Shown one piece after another: positions 20,484 to 32,422 of a stretch of DNA of 64,000 nt. Under the pieces are notes generated by a model. It was not told the origin of the DNA. It saw only the letters and a program-made list of their open reading frames with translations, and made no database searches. The position numbers were made by a program, and so were the translations under genes. How positions within the stretch are numbered: the first letter of the stretch is position 1; every line of letters begins with the position of its first letter. The stretch comes from Hybos culiciformis (taxonomy: Eukaryota > Arthropoda > Insecta > Diptera > Hybotidae): assembly GCA_964007475.1 (NCBI GenBank), contig OZ023274.1, positions 60,036,076 to 60,100,075 of the forward strand. The letters are read 5' to 3'.

Positions 20484-21760
20484 GAAGGTACGGTGGCCTG
20501 TAAGGCGATTTGCGGACAATTCAGCGTATTACAATTCACCGTACAGCAATTCACCGTATACGAATTCACCGTATAGTAGTTCACCGTATAGTAGTTCACC
20601 GTATAGCAATTCACCGTATAGCAATTCACCGTATGAACAATTCACCGTGTGCCAGCCGCAAATCCCACTGGGCGGTTGGCCCGCCGCCCCGCCCCGTCCT
20701 AAATTTACAAATTCAAACTCAATACATAACCAAAACGGTGAAATACTCATAACTTTAATTAATCGCATATTGTGTTTTGCTGTGGTAGGACGTTATTATA
20801 TTTCGTCATATTTAGCTAGGAAATCTGGAAACTTTGACATTTTAGTCTCGAAAATAACTCCAGATCTGAGCTGGAAAGTTCATATTTTCGAAACGGCAAA
20901 AAACGCAGCCAAATGTCTCGTTTTTCTTTCTGATCTCTTAAACATTTCCCTCTGATCTCTTAAACATTTACAAATCCTACATACGACCGAAATTAGAATA
21001 TAATTCACATATATGGGCTGGTGCTCCTAAAACCCATCTTGAGTACCTGGATAAAGTTCAGAGAAGGGCTATTAGATTGATAAACAATCATCAAACTACC
21101 AGCTCATTACCATCACTTAATCACCGTTGCAATGTCCACTTTCCATTTTTTATAAATATCCTGTTGGAACGGATACGTGTTCCCTGGAAGTAAAGACCCA
21201 ACTTCCTCTACTTCAAATATTTTCACGTCAAACACGTACCGCCTCAACGTCACACCCGTATTCCGTCAAAATTCCCAGATGTGATAGAACGAGCTTTGGA
21301 GATTCGCTTTCAGTTCGCACCTCGAGAATGTGAAATGCTCTCCCATCAAAATTGTTCCCGGAAGCCGGCGGACGTTTGATTTACGACTTGCGCCGCTTTA
21401 AGAAGAGTGTAAATGATTACCTCCTAACTGTCCTTTCTGTCCTCATTACCAAATCCATACTTCTTTAAGTATAAAAGGTATCCCACCTAGTGATTTGGTA
21501 ACTTTAATAAAAAAAAGAGACCTTTATTAAATATGAGTATATAACCAAAACGGTGAATTGCTCGTACGGTGAATTGCTTATACGGTGAATTACTCATACG
21601 GTGAATTGCTATACTGTGAATTGCTATACGGTGAATTACCATACGGTGAATTGCTAAACGGTGAATAATTTACGGTGAATTGTTCGTATCCACCGTAAGG
21701 CACCAGCCTTCCGAAACGTACGGGTGTTCATGGGCCGCCCAGCCTGTACGGGTGTGCACG
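20484..21760. mobile_element. Element with inverted 15-bp repeat arrays around a retrotransposon fragment (unit 1)
   Basis: The left side (20520-20650) holds about eight units of AATTCACCGTATAGC. The right side (21555-21695) holds about eight units of the complement, ACGGTGAATTGCTAT. Outer words GGTGGCCTGTAAGGC and, inverted at the right, GGTGCCTTACGGTGG also pair. The arrays thus form subterminal inverted repeats. Between them is a non-LTR retrotransposon fragment. True ends and target duplication were not determined. Confidence 0.75.
20827..21420 (+). pseudogene. Non-LTR retrotransposon RT C-terminal fragment (unit 1)
   Basis: Translation gives DLSWKVHIFETAKNAAKCL, then in the next frame YKSYIRPKLEYNSHIWAGAP and LEYLDKVQRRAIRLINN. 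This is the region just after the RT domain in many insect LINE-type ORF2 proteins, followed by degraded SLNHRCNV- and CRTSFGDS-like pieces. A 22-bp tandem duplication of TCTGATCTCTTAAACATTT at 20927-20970 causes the frameshift. Fragment only: no RT catalytic motif. Confidence 0.8.
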
Positions 21761-21952
21761 TATGATCATAAGATAAGAGTGTTCACGGGTGGCCTGTAAA
21801 ATATGGCGCTGCACGGATAGTTCTAGAAAAAAATTAGAAATTTTAAATTCATATATAGTTTGATACTATTTTTCCATCATATATATATATATAGTATAGG
21901 CAAATAAACAACTATTAGGTAAATTCTGTTCATAACGTAAGTACCTTTATTA

Positions 21953-22075
21953 TAAAGATTTTGTAATAAATATTTTGTAATAAAGATTTTGTAATAAAGA
22001 TTTTGTGATAAAGATTTTGTAATAAAGATTTTGTAATAAAGATCTTGTAATAAAGATTTTGTAATAAATAGAAGA
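21953..22075 (+). repeat. 15-bp minisatellite AAAGATTTTGTAATA, about 8 units (unit 1)
   Basis: Head-to-tail 15-bp units with single-base variants (ATATT, GTGAT, GATCT). The same array is at 27140-27256 in unit 2. Confidence 0.9.
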
Positions 22076-22609
22076 TGATAGACACGAAATTAGATGAAGA
22101 CTTTATATGATTCCTGTTTCCAAAAACTTTCTATTTGGTACATACTTATTTGAAGTTAATTTGAGAAATATATGCATTTTATATATTTCGATAGTAATTC
22201 CACGATGGTGGCTAATATTGCAGCTTTCGCTTACTTATATTTTTCTAGACTGTTGATATGTGTTGGAAATATTATTCCAAGTCTAAAAACCTTACTTTAT
22301 ATGCTTTCCAAATTAGGAATTTTATTCATAAATTAAATCGGGTTATCCTTCAATTGGGAATTTTTGTTCAAACTATGAATTTTTTTAACCAGGGTCAATG
22401 TTTTTTTTTTTTAGATTTTTTTTTTTTTAGAAATTAATGAATTAAATATTTTAAAATTAAAATTAGAATTTTAGTAATAAGCTGTCTAAACTTCGGGTTT
22501 AAATAAGGTTTCGCAAATGTTTATAAATAGTTGTTGAGTTAAAGGAGGTTTATCATACAAAAAATTTAGTTGTTTTAAAGTTGATGTTGGAAGCGGAACA
22601 ATTTGGAAT

Positions 22610-22918
22610 CAGACGCCGACGCGATCATATTTTTAGTCGCGGCGGCTAAGCAGCGAAATTTTAAATTTTTGGGGGCTGCGGCTAAAAAAAAAATTCTTGA
22701 TCGCTGCTGCGCCGCTGATAATCGCTAACAAAAAAAAAACAAAAAAAAAAAAAAAAAAGACAAACATTTTCGTCGCTGCTTGGTTTTTTTTTTTTTTTTT
22801 TAATTTATATGGCTGCTAGCGATCGCTTTCACCTAAAAATTTGGTCGCTGCTGCTAGGCCAAAAAACGTCGCTGCGTCGCTCGCGCTAGCTCGAAATCGA
22901 TGATCGCGTCGGTGTCTG
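22610..22918. mobile_element. 309-bp hAT-like MITE, TSD TTTGGAAT (unit 1)
   Basis: Ends CAGACGCCGACGCGATCAT and, inverted, CAGACACCGACGCGATCAT, with a perfect 8-bp duplication TTTGGAAT at 22602-22609 and 22919-22926. The interior is rich in GCGACG/CGCTGC words, strikingly G+C-rich for this genome, around A and T runs. A diverged relative is at 58811. No coding content. Confidence 0.9.
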
Positions 22919-23402
22919 TTTGGAATTAGTTTATTTATTTACCTTGTTTATTATTTGTTTACTTAAAAGAATTTGTTTTTAATTTGCTATGTACGTCTCA
23001 TTTTTTATTTGTATAGCTGTCTTTGTCAGTAATTAAAAGCTTTGTCATTTAAAATTAACGTAAAAAAGTAGCGTCATTTTTTTATAATTAGAGTTTTGTA
23101 ATTCAAAGGAGAAACAATTGAAATTAAACAGAAAATTTATATACGTCGAAAATCAAGATTGTTTTATTTAAAAGTTAAAAAAGCCGAATTACAGTTATTA
23201 CTTCAAATTAAATTGCTTAACAAGATTGGAACCAGTTTCAAGAATAGTTGCAGAAATTCCAGCTAGAAACAGTTGAGTTAAATGTGAGTTAAATGAATAT
23301 GTTCTGATTACGTAAAAAAATTATCGGTTGGGCATGTACGTTTGAATAATTTAAAAAAGAAAAAACAAAATGGCTAAAAAAAGCATAAAAATAAAATACT
23401 TA

Positions 23403-24814
23403 TAGTACGTTCAGTAAGTACAGATTGTCCGTAGCTAAGGAATTCCCTTTTCTGCAAAATCCTGCAAATAACTTCTGCAAACCCCTACGATAAGGACAGC
23501 AGTGACATTTCATTTTAAAATCATATACATTAAAAAAAATTATATGGGCATATTAAAATGTGTCATTTGTTGTATTTCAGATTTTGAAGAATAATTTGTA
23601 ACATATATATTTTGTTCAAGCAAATACAAATTTAATGAAATTTCTAAAATTCTGCATTTTTTTAAATGTTTATAAGCTAACACATACAATTTATGAAAAA
23701 GAAAAATTAATTCAAATTGTTTAGTAAAATGCATGAACGAAAATTGAGTGAATGTGTTGCCTCTTTAATATCTTATTAATAAATCAACTATATTTTATCT
23801 TTTATAAAATAATCAATTTATTTAGTTTGAAGGTTCTAGATCGAATAAAATGTTACTAGGATGATAAATATAAAATATTTATATTGTATTATACAACGAA
23901 GTATACAGGTTATTGGTTACTTTGTTACACTCCAACATTTATTTTTACATATATTTCTGTTTCCTACTCTGTATTGAATCATGCTGAATATCGCTTGCAA
24001 GTTCTTTAATAGAGAGTACTTTTTAAATAAGATCTTGTCTCACTTCAACATGAATTATTACTTCCAATTCACTAGTGATTCACCGATGAAAAAGTATTTC
24101 TATTTCTGAAACTAGTGTCATGCCATTGGTGAACAAATATTAAAAGCACAAAGCACGTGATGTCTTATTAACATTATGCCTTCTTTACGAAGTTTCTTAA
24201 TTTTTTCTTGTTGTAGCGAATTTTTATTTAAAAGTTAAAATGTTTGATATCTCGAAAACTAAGGAAGATATCGAAAATTTTTATTTAATTTGCATAATTA
24301 TTTAATTTGCATAAAGGAAGCAAAATAGCTATGTAGTAAAATGTAAACAAGAACTCGGTATAAACCTTTTTGAAGTATATGGGTTGAACTAAATTTGATA
24401 AAATATGTAAATAAAATTAAAAATTTTATATTTTTATTAAAAATTTTATATGTTTATTTAAAATTTTATATTTTATTTAAATAAAAATATAAAATTTCAA
24501 ATTTTATTTAGGAAAACATAAAATTTTGTTAAAATTAATTTATTTTTTTTTATTTGTTTTTAATCAAAATATTCATTGTCCTTAGCTCAGGTCAACTAAA
24601 AAGTACTCCCAGAATACGGACTATTATGGGAAATTATAAAATTTCCCTTTGCAGAAGTTTTGAGGTAGGATTGCATTACTGAACGATTTTTTGTAGAAAT
24701 TGTCTGTATTTAAGGACTTTAGCTGTCAGATTTTGTCTTTCACAAACTTCAGATTGTCTGCAACGTAGGATTTTGTCACTAGCTAAGGACAATCTGTACT
24801 TACTGAACGTACTA
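23403..24814. mobile_element. 1.4-kb TIR element, TTA duplication (unit 1)
   Basis: Both ends read TAGTACGTTCAGTAAGTACA inward (continuing GATTGTCC), flanked by TTA (23400-23402 and 24815-24817), the PIF/Harbinger-type target. It has no recognisable transposase, only short frames such as the - strand 23540-23734, so it is non-autonomous or decayed. It is nested in the element at 22304. Confidence 0.85.
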
Positions 24815-25655
24815 TTAATTCTTTTTTTTGAAATTTTTATTTTTCGAATTTTAATTTTAAATTAATTAATTCACTTATAGAATTTTTTTATATAATTTTT
24901 AAATTATTTTTGATTAAATTTTATTCACTAATTTTTATTCAAAATAAAAAAACAACAAAATTAACCCTGGTTAAAAAAATCATGGTGTGAACAGCAATTT
25001 TCAATTAAGGGATAACCTGATTTAATTTATGAATAAAATTCCAAGTTTGGAAAGTCTATAAAACGAAATAATGAAAAATATTTATGAATTTTCAATTATT
25101 GGATTTTGTATCAATACGTCAACGTTATTCACAATTTAGTTCTATTATTTACCAACGAAAAGCGCCACCTTATAGACCTTTTTAATCAATTTGACATCAC
25201 CTATGGTCAGTGGTGGGATGTTAAGATTTCGAAAAATTCAATATTCGACATTCGATCACAAAAAATTTTTTTTAATAAAACTATTAATAGGAACCCATAA
25301 GAATTTTCCCTTCCAAAATCGCTAGACTCGTCTAAAGCAATTTTCACTTCAATTTTTTTTTTTGTATGTGGGGGTCATCTACTCAAAATTTTGGTTCAGA
25401 TAATCTTCATTTCGGAGCTACCTGTTTCGATAAAAAATTATTTTCGGTGATTTGTGTTCATTACTATTTTGGGTAAATTGTGTTTAATACTATTTTCGGT
25501 GAATTGAAGGTAAATCGCTTTGAATGTATTGTTTTTTTTGTAAATGCTTGGAATTTATGTCGGTGGTGGTTGACCAACTCAAGTTGAATATCAAAAAACA
25601 TACAACAAGTCTTTACTTTATCATGCTTAAAATAATCGGAGTGAATATAATAGCA

Positions 25656-26947
25656 GAAGGTACGGTGGCCTGTAAGGCGATTTGCGGACAATTCAGCGTA
25701 TTACAATTCACCGTACAGCAATTCACCGTATACGAATTCACCGTATAGTAGTTCATCGTATAGTAATTCACCGTATAGTAGTTCACCGTATAGCAATTCA
25801 CCGTATAGCAATTCACCGTATGAACAATTCACCGTGTGCCAGCCGCAAATCCCACTGGGCGGTTGGCCCGCCGCCCCGCCCCGTCCTAAATTTACAAATT
25901 CAAACTCAATACATAACCAAAACGGTGAAATACTCATAACTTTAATTAATCGCATATTGTGTTTTGCTGTGGTAGGACGTTATTATATTTCGTCATATTT
26001 AGCTAGGAAATCTGGAAACTTTGACATTTTAGTCTCGGAAATAACTCCAGATCTGAGCTGGAAAGTTCATATTTTCGAAACGGCAAAAAACGCAGCCAAA
26101 TGTCTCGTTTTTCTTTCTGATCTCTTAAACATTTCCCTCTGATCTCTTAAACATTTACAAATCCTACATACGACCGAAATTAGAATATAATTCACATATA
26201 TGGGCTGGTGCTCCTAAAACCCATCTTGAGTACCTGGATAAAGTTCAGAGAAGGGCTATTAGATTGATAAACAATCATCAAACTACCAGCTCATTACCAT
26301 CACTTAATCACCGTTGCAATGTCCACTTTCCATTTTTTATAAATATCCTGTTGGAACGGATACGTGTTCCCTGGAAGTAAAGACCCAACTTCCTCTACTT
26401 CAAATATTTTCACGTCAAACACGTACCGCCTCAACGTCACACCCGTATTCCGTCAAAATTCCCAGATGTGATAGAACGAGCTTTGGAGATTCGCTTTCAG
26501 TTCGCACCTCGAGAATGTGAAATGCTCTCCCATCAAAATTGTTCCCGGAAGCCGGCGGACGTTTGATTTACGACTTGCGCCGCTTTAAGAAGAGTGTAAA
26601 TGATTACCTCCTAACTGTCCTTTCTGTCCCCATTACCAAATCCATACTTCTTTAAGTATAAAAGGTATCCCACCTAGTGATTTGGTAACTTTAATAAAAA
26701 AAAGAGACCTTTATTAAATATGAGTATATAACCAAAACGGTGAATTGCTCGTACGGTGAATTGCTTATACGGTGAATTACTCATACGGTGAATTGCTATA
26801 CTGTGAATTGCTATACGGTGAATTACCATACGGTGAATTGCTAAACGGTGAATAATTTACGGTGAATTGTTCGTATCCACCGTAAGGCACCAGTCTTCCG
26901 AAACGTACGGGTGTTCATGGGCCGCCCAGCCTGTACGGGTGTGCACG
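25656..26947. mobile_element. Inverted 15-bp array element, copy in unit 2
   Basis: Duplicate of 20484-21760 with one additional 15-bp unit (TTCATCGTATAGTAA near 25753) in the left array. Confidence 0.75.
26014..26607 (+). pseudogene. Non-LTR RT C-terminal fragment (unit 2)
   Basis: Duplicate of 20827-21420, with the same 22-bp duplication and frameshift, so it was already broken before the segment was duplicated. Confidence 0.8.
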
Positions 26948-27139
26948 TATGATCATAAGATAAGAGTGTTCACGGGTGGCCTGTAAAATATGGCGCTGCA
27001 CGGATAGTTCTAGAAAAAAATTAGAAATTTTAAATTCATATATAGTTTGATACTATTTTTCCATCATATATATATATATAGTATAGGCAAATAAACAACT
27101 ATTAGGTAAATTCTGTTCATAACGTAAGAACCTTTATTA

Positions 27140-27257
27140 TAAAGATTTTGTAATAAATATTTTGTAATAAAGATTTTGTAATAAAGATTTTGTGATAAAG
27201 ATTTTGTAATAAAGATTTTGTAATAAAGATCTTGTAATAAAGATTTTGTAATAAATA
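27140..27257 (+). repeat. 15-bp minisatellite AAAGATTTTGTAATA (unit 2)
   Basis: Duplicate of the array at 21953; same unit count within reading accuracy. Confidence 0.9.
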
Positions 27258-27795
27258 GAAGATGATAGACACGAAATTAGATGAAGACTTTATATGATTC
27301 CTGTTTCCAAAAACTTTCTATTTGGTACATACTTATTTGAAGTTAATTTGAGAAATATATGCATTTTATATATTTCGATAGTAATTCCACGATGGTGGCT
27401 AATATTGCAGCTTTCGCTTACTTATATTTTTCTAGACTGTTGATATGTGTTGGAAATATTATTCCAAGTCTAAAAACCTTACTTTATATGCTTTCCAAAT
27501 TAGGAATTTTATTCATAAATTAAATCGGGTTATCCTTCAATTGGGAATTTTTGTTCAAACTATGAATTTTTTTAACCAGGGTCAATGTTTTTTTTTTTTA
27601 GATTTTTTTTTTTTAGAAATTAATGAATTAAATATTTTAAAATTAAAATTAGAATTTTAGTAATAAGCTGTCTAAACTTCGGGTTTAAATAAGGTTTCGC
27701 AAATGTTTATAAATAGTTGTTGAGTTAAAGGAGGTTTATCATACAAAAAATTTAGTTGTTTTAAAGTTGATGTTGGAAGCGGAACAATTTGGAAT

Positions 27796-28106
27796 CAGAC
27801 GCCGACGCGATCATATTTTTAGTCGCGGCGGCTAAGCAGCGAAATTTTAAATTTTTGGGGGCTGCGGCTAAAAAAAAAATTCTTGATCGCTGCTGCGCCG
27901 CTGATAATCGCTAACAAAAAAAAAACAAAAAAAAAAAAAAAAAAAGACAAACATTTTCGCCGCTGCTTGGTTTTTTTTTTTTTTTTTTTAATTTATATGG
28001 CTGCTAGCGATCGCTTTCACCTAAAAATTTGGTCGCTGCTGCTAGGCCAAAAAACGTCGCTGCGTCGCTCGCGCTAGCTCGAAATCGATGATCGCGTCGG
28101 TGTCTG
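27796..28106. mobile_element. hAT-like MITE, TSD TTTGGAAT (unit 2)
   Basis: Duplicate of 22610-22918, with the same target duplication on both sides. Confidence 0.9.
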
Positions 28107-28590
28107 TTTGGAATTAGTTTATTTATTTACCTTGTTTATTATTTGTTTACTTAAAAGAATTTGTTTTTAATTTGCTATGTACGTCTCATTTTTTATTTGT
28201 ATAGCTGTCTTTGTCAGTAATTAAAAGCTTTGTCATTTAAAATTAACGTAAAAAAGTAGCGTCATTTTTTTATAATTAGAGTTTTGTAATTCAAAGGAGA
28301 AACAATTGAAATTAAACAGAAAATTTATATACGTCGAAAATCAAGATTGTTTTATTTAAAAGTTAAAAAAGCCGAATTACAGTTATTACTTCAAATTAAA
28401 TTGCTTAACAAGATTGGAACCAGTTTCAAGAATAGTTGCAGAAATTCCAGCTAGAAACAGTTGAGTTAAATGTGAGTTAAATGAATATGTTCTGATTACG
28501 TAAAAAAATTATCGGTTGGGCATGTACGTTTGAATAATTTAAAAAAGAAAAAACAAAATGGCTAAAAAAAGCATAAAAATAAAATACTTA

Positions 28591-30001
28591 TAGTACGTTC
28601 AGTAAGTACAGATTGTCCGTAGCTAAGGAATTCCCTTTTCTGCAAAATCCTGCAAATAACTTCTGCAAACCCCTACGATAAGGACAGCAGTGACATTTCA
28701 TTTTAAAATCATATACATTAAAAAAAATTATATGGGCATATTAAAATGTGTCATTTGTTGTATTTCAGATTTTGAAGAATAATTTGTAACATATATATTT
28801 TGTTCAAGCAAATACAAATTTAATGAAATTTCTAAAATTCTGCATTTTTTTAAATGTTTATAAGCTAACACATACAATTTATGAAAAAGAAAAATTAATT
28901 CAAATTGTTTAGTAAAATGCATGAACGAAAATTGAGTGAATGTGTTGCCTCTTTAATATCTTATTAATAAATCAACTATATTTTATCTTTTATAAAATAA
29001 TCAATTTATTTAGTTTGAAGGTTCTAGATCGAATAAAATGTTACTAGGATGATAAATATAAAATATTTATATTGTATTATACAACGAAGTATACAGGTTA
29101 TTGGTTACTTTGTTACACTCCAACATTTATTTTTACATATATTTCTGTTTCCTACTCTGTATTGAATCATGCTGAATATCGCTTGCAAGTTCTTTAATAG
29201 AGAGTACTTTTTAAATAAGATCTTGTCTCACTTCAACATGAATTATTACTTCCAATTCACTAGTGATTCACCGATGAAAAAGTATTTCTATTTCTGAAAC
29301 TAGTGTCATGCCATTGGTGAACAAATATTAAAAGCACAAAGCACGTGATGTCTTATTAACATTATGCCTTCTTTACGAAGTTTCTTAATTTTTTCTTGTT
29401 GTAGCGAATTTTTATTTAAAAGATAAAATGTTTGATATCTCGAAAACTAAGGAAGATATCTAAAATTTTTATTTAATTTGCATAATTGATAGAAAAAAAA
29501 TCATCATAAAGGAAGGATAGCTTGTAGTGAAATGTAAACAAGAACTCGGTATAAACCTTTTTAAAGTATATGGGTTGAACTAAATTTGATAAAATATGTA
29601 AATAAAATTAAAAATTTTATATTTTTATTAAAAATTTTATATGTTTATTTAAAATTTTATATTTTATTTAAATAAAAATATAAAATTTCGAATTTTATTT
29701 AGGAAAACATAAAATTTTGTTAAAATTCATTTTTTTTTATTTGTTTTTAATCAAAATATTCATTGTCCTTAGCTAAGGCCAACTAAAAAGTACTCCCAGA
29801 ATACGGACTATTATGGGAAATTATAAAATTTCCCTTTGCAGAAGTTTTGAGGTAGGATTGCATTACTGAACGATTTTTTGTAGAAATTGTCTGTATTTAA
29901 GGACTTTAGCTGTCAGATTTTGTCTTTCACAAACTTCAGATTGTCTGCAACGTAGGATTTTGTCACTAGCTAAGGACAATCTGTACTTACTGAACGTACT
30001 A
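28591..30001. mobile_element. TIR element with TTA duplication (unit 2)
   Basis: Duplicate of 23403-24814; ends TAGTACGTTCAG...CTGAACGTACTA flanked by TTA. Confidence 0.85.
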
Positions 30002-30939
30002 TTAATTCTTTTTTTTGAAATTTTTATTTTTCGAATTTTAATTTTAAATTAATTAATTCACTTATAGAATTTTTTTATATAATTTTTAAATTATTTTTGA
30101 TTAAATTTTATTCACTAATTTTTATTCAAAATAAAAAAACAACAAAATTAACCCTGGTTAAAAAAATCATGGTGTGAACAGCAATTTTCAATTGAGGGAT
30201 AACCTGATTTAATTTATGAATAAAATTCCAAGTTTGGAAAGTCTATAAAACGAAATAATGAAAAATATTTATGAATTTTCAACGTTATTCACAATTTAGT
30301 TCTATTATTTACCAACGAAAAGCGCCACCTTATAGACCTTTTTAATCAATTTGACATCACCTATGGTCAGTGGTGGGATGTTAAGATTTCGAAAAATTCA
30401 ATATTCGACATTCGATCACAAAAAATTTTTCAAGTGACACGAAATCGAATAAAATAAATGTATGAAATAGAAATTATTTTTATTCAAAAATATTTATAAA
30501 AATTAATTTTGCATAAACAAAAATCTTTTTTTTTAATTATTTAAAAATAAAATTATTAAAAAATTATTTTAATATTGAATAAAAAAAAATTAATCTGAAG
30601 GTAGATAAACATTATTATTTATAAAAATTAAAAAATTAATTTTAATAGTAAATAAAAATAAAAATTATTGAAATTCTTGATACATATTGCCAGAAAATCC
30701 ACTCGCTTCGATGTTCGACACATCTTCGCTGTTTGAGTGCCACCACAGGTGTTATAGTCTACGAATAAATACTAAAGGAAGAGTAAATCCAGCTCTAGAA
30801 GGAAGTATCTCTCTTACATATGTTGGTGAGACCAATACATTAACAGTACAGGATGTTTTATATAATATAACAATATTTTTTTTTTCTATTTTAGATTTTT
30901 TGTTTCCACACACCTTTGAGGTAAAAGAATAGTTCCCAT

Positions 30940-31110
30940 TTGCCCTTTTTTTCGCGAAGTCGGAAGCAAAAAAACCCCTAGGGGTTTTGAGTTAGGCGAC
31001 AGCTGCCGCCCATTCAGCACAACAGCTTTCTATTTTAAACATTTTTATACATAATGAGGGCCATATCTCTGAAATCCGAAACCATTTTTAGATTTGGAGT
31101 TTATGGCGCC
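30940..31110. repeat. Diverged fragment related to the TTACGG element family
   Basis: CCCCTAGGGGTTTTGAGTTAGGCG, read in two parts as CCCCTAGGGGTTTTGAG and GGCGACAGCTGCCGCCCATT, then CAGCACAACAGCTTTCTATT, parallels the central part of the element at 31517 (CCCTAGGGAGTTTGGGGGAG, CATTCAGCATAACAACTTTT). Ends are not visible. Evidence for an older relative only. Confidence 0.5.
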
Positions 31111-31516
31111 TTTACCCCCTCAACAAGTTTCAGCCAAATCGAGCTTGCACACGTAAACTTCACTTACGCCTAGAGAAATTTTTGGAATCCATTGACTTTA
31201 TTTTGTAATAAAAATAATTTTACACCTAACCTAATCCGATTCCTCTGACTAATATTTGATTTAAAAAAATTAAGCTTATTACTCTGTATATTTTCTTGAC
31301 TGACATTTTAGTGCACTTTTATTTATGTCAAATATTTAAAAATATTGGAAGTAATTAGAAATCTGAAGCGAGCTAGCCGACGCGAAGATCTGAAGAACTT
31401 TAGTTTGAATAAAAGTTCAGCTCGCCGATTCAAAAATTTTCAAATCTAAATTTTCTGATTGAAAATAAAAAATTAGGTATATTTTTTTACTTTGAACGGG
31501 TTTTTAAATTTATGAA

Positions 31517-32395
31517 GGGAGTGGCTACAGTTACGGTAACCGTAACTTATTTATTTTTTTTTTAACAGTTACGGTTAACGTAACTTATTTTTTTTTTAAC
31601 AGTTACGGTTAACGTAACTTATTTTTTTTTTTTAAAGTTACGGCAACCGTAACTTTTAGGTAATGCTTAAAGTTACGGGAATTTTTTTTTTTTTCGAAAA
31701 AAAAAAAATTTATGTAATTTTTTTTTTCTTTTTTATTCTTTTTTTCTTTTTTTTAATTTTTTTATGTTTTAACCCTTTCTTCGGGATTCGAACCTCGTTC
31801 TTTAGCATTTCATTCTACCACTCTACCTCTCGGCTACAGTATTAAAATTATAAACGTGTACAAAATAGAAAATATAAATTATGTGTACATGTGAAAGTTA
31901 TTGACAAGTAAAAACCTTACATCGTCATACAAAAAATGCAAGAATAGTAAAACCTTACATCTTTATACAAAAATACAAAAATAGTTTTAAAAGCGCGAAG
32001 CGCCAAAGCAAAATAAAAAAAAAAAAAGAAGCCCTAGGGAGTTTGGGGGAGGCGGCGGCCGTCCCTCATTCAGCATAACAACTTTTTATTTAAAAAAAAA
32101 GTCATAATGCTCAAAAAAAACTTTGCCGTAATCACTAAAAAAAAAAAAAGTTACGTCCGCCGTAACTTTAGACAATTTTCTACAGGATTACGGTTGCCGT
32201 AACTCTCAAAAAAAAAAAGAGTTACGTTTGCCGTAACTTTAAACAATTTTCAACAGGATTACGGTTGCCGTAACTCTAAAAATAAAAAAAGAGTTACGTT
32301 TGCCGTAACTTTAGTAAATTTTCAACAGGATTACGGTTGCCGTAACTCTCAAAAAAAAAAAAAGAGTTACGTTTGCCGTAACTGTACTCGCTCCC
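31517..32395 (-). mobile_element. TTACGG-array element, copy 1, TSD ATTTATGAA (9 bp)
   Basis: Ends GGGAGTGGCTACAGTTACGG and (inverted) GGGAGCGAGTACAGTTACGG, with a perfect 9-bp duplication ATTTATGAA at 31508-31516 and 32396-32404. Each subterminal region is an array of inverted TTACGG...CCGTAA motifs separated by T- or A-runs. The centre has a tRNA-like segment (31771-31840, - strand) and a GCGCGAAGCGCC palindrome. A 9-bp duplication fits Mutator- or Merlin-type transposition. No transposase inside. Given orientation is that of the tRNA-like part. Confidence 0.85.
31771..31840 (-). other. tRNA-like segment with A and B boxes (copy 1)
   Basis: On the - strand: GTAGCCGAGAGGTAGAGTGG and later GAGGTTCGAATCCCG. 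The B-box core GGTTCGAATCC is perfect, with an A-box-like TAGCCGAGAGG / TAGAGTGGTAGAA upstream. The T stem and acceptor stem do not pair well, so this is not a tRNA gene; it could act as an internal pol III promoter. Confidence 0.6.
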
Positions 32396-32422
32396 ATTTA
32401 TGAAAGATTATTTTTCGTCTAA

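Larger units (their letters stand above)
22304..25053. mobile_element. Larger inverted-repeat element containing two nested elements (unit 1)
   Basis: The left end CTTTCCAAATTAGGAATTTT, then ATTCATAAATTAAATC and TTTTTTTAACCAGGGT, is matched in inverted order at 24965-25053. Inverted arms are about 90-180 bp with mismatches. No transposase is visible; exact ends and target duplication are unclear. An isolated piece of the same end (GAGTGAACAGCAATTTCCAA) is present at 37272. It contains the elements at 22610 and 23403. Confidence 0.65.
20104..25274 (+). repeat. Tandem segmental duplication, unit 1 (about 5.17 kb)
   Basis: The segment starting AATAAAACTATTAATAGG and ending TTCGATCACAAAAAATTT is followed directly by a second copy. 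The copies differ by scattered substitutions, one extra 15-bp minisatellite unit in unit 2 and a small rearranged stretch near 24300/29490. Contents are annotated separately. The right breakpoint lies in the terminal repeat of the element at 30368, so the element was there before the duplication. No host gene is contained. An uncollapsed second haplotype in the assembly is an alternative. Confidence 0.95.
27491..30241. mobile_element. Larger inverted-repeat element (unit 2)
   Basis: Duplicate of 22304-25053. It differs in a short region near 29490-29520, where unit 2 reads AAAAAAAATCATCATAAAGG in place of a repeated ATTTAATTTGCATAA. Confidence 0.65.
25275..30430 (+). repeat. Tandem segmental duplication, unit 2
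   Basis: Second direct copy of 20104-25274, offset 5171-5188 bp for most of its length and 5160 bp at its end. Examples of differences: TCGAAAATAAC versus TCGGAAATAAC (20850/26037), GTCCTCATT versus GTCCCCATT (21440/26627), TTTCGTCGC versus TTTCGCCGC (22770/27957). Sequence continues past the breakpoint into CAAGTGACACG, the uninterrupted element end. Confidence 0.95.

Noticed and set aside
20510..20768. His/Ile/Val and Tyr/Gly-Glu-Leu repeat proteins on both strands
   Set aside because: They are translations of the 15-bp minisatellite.
30760..30870. Possible copia protease/linker remnant (KGRVNPALEGSISLTYVGET, then LTVQDVLY)
   Set aside because: The resemblance is too short to support, and no other copia domain is adjacent.
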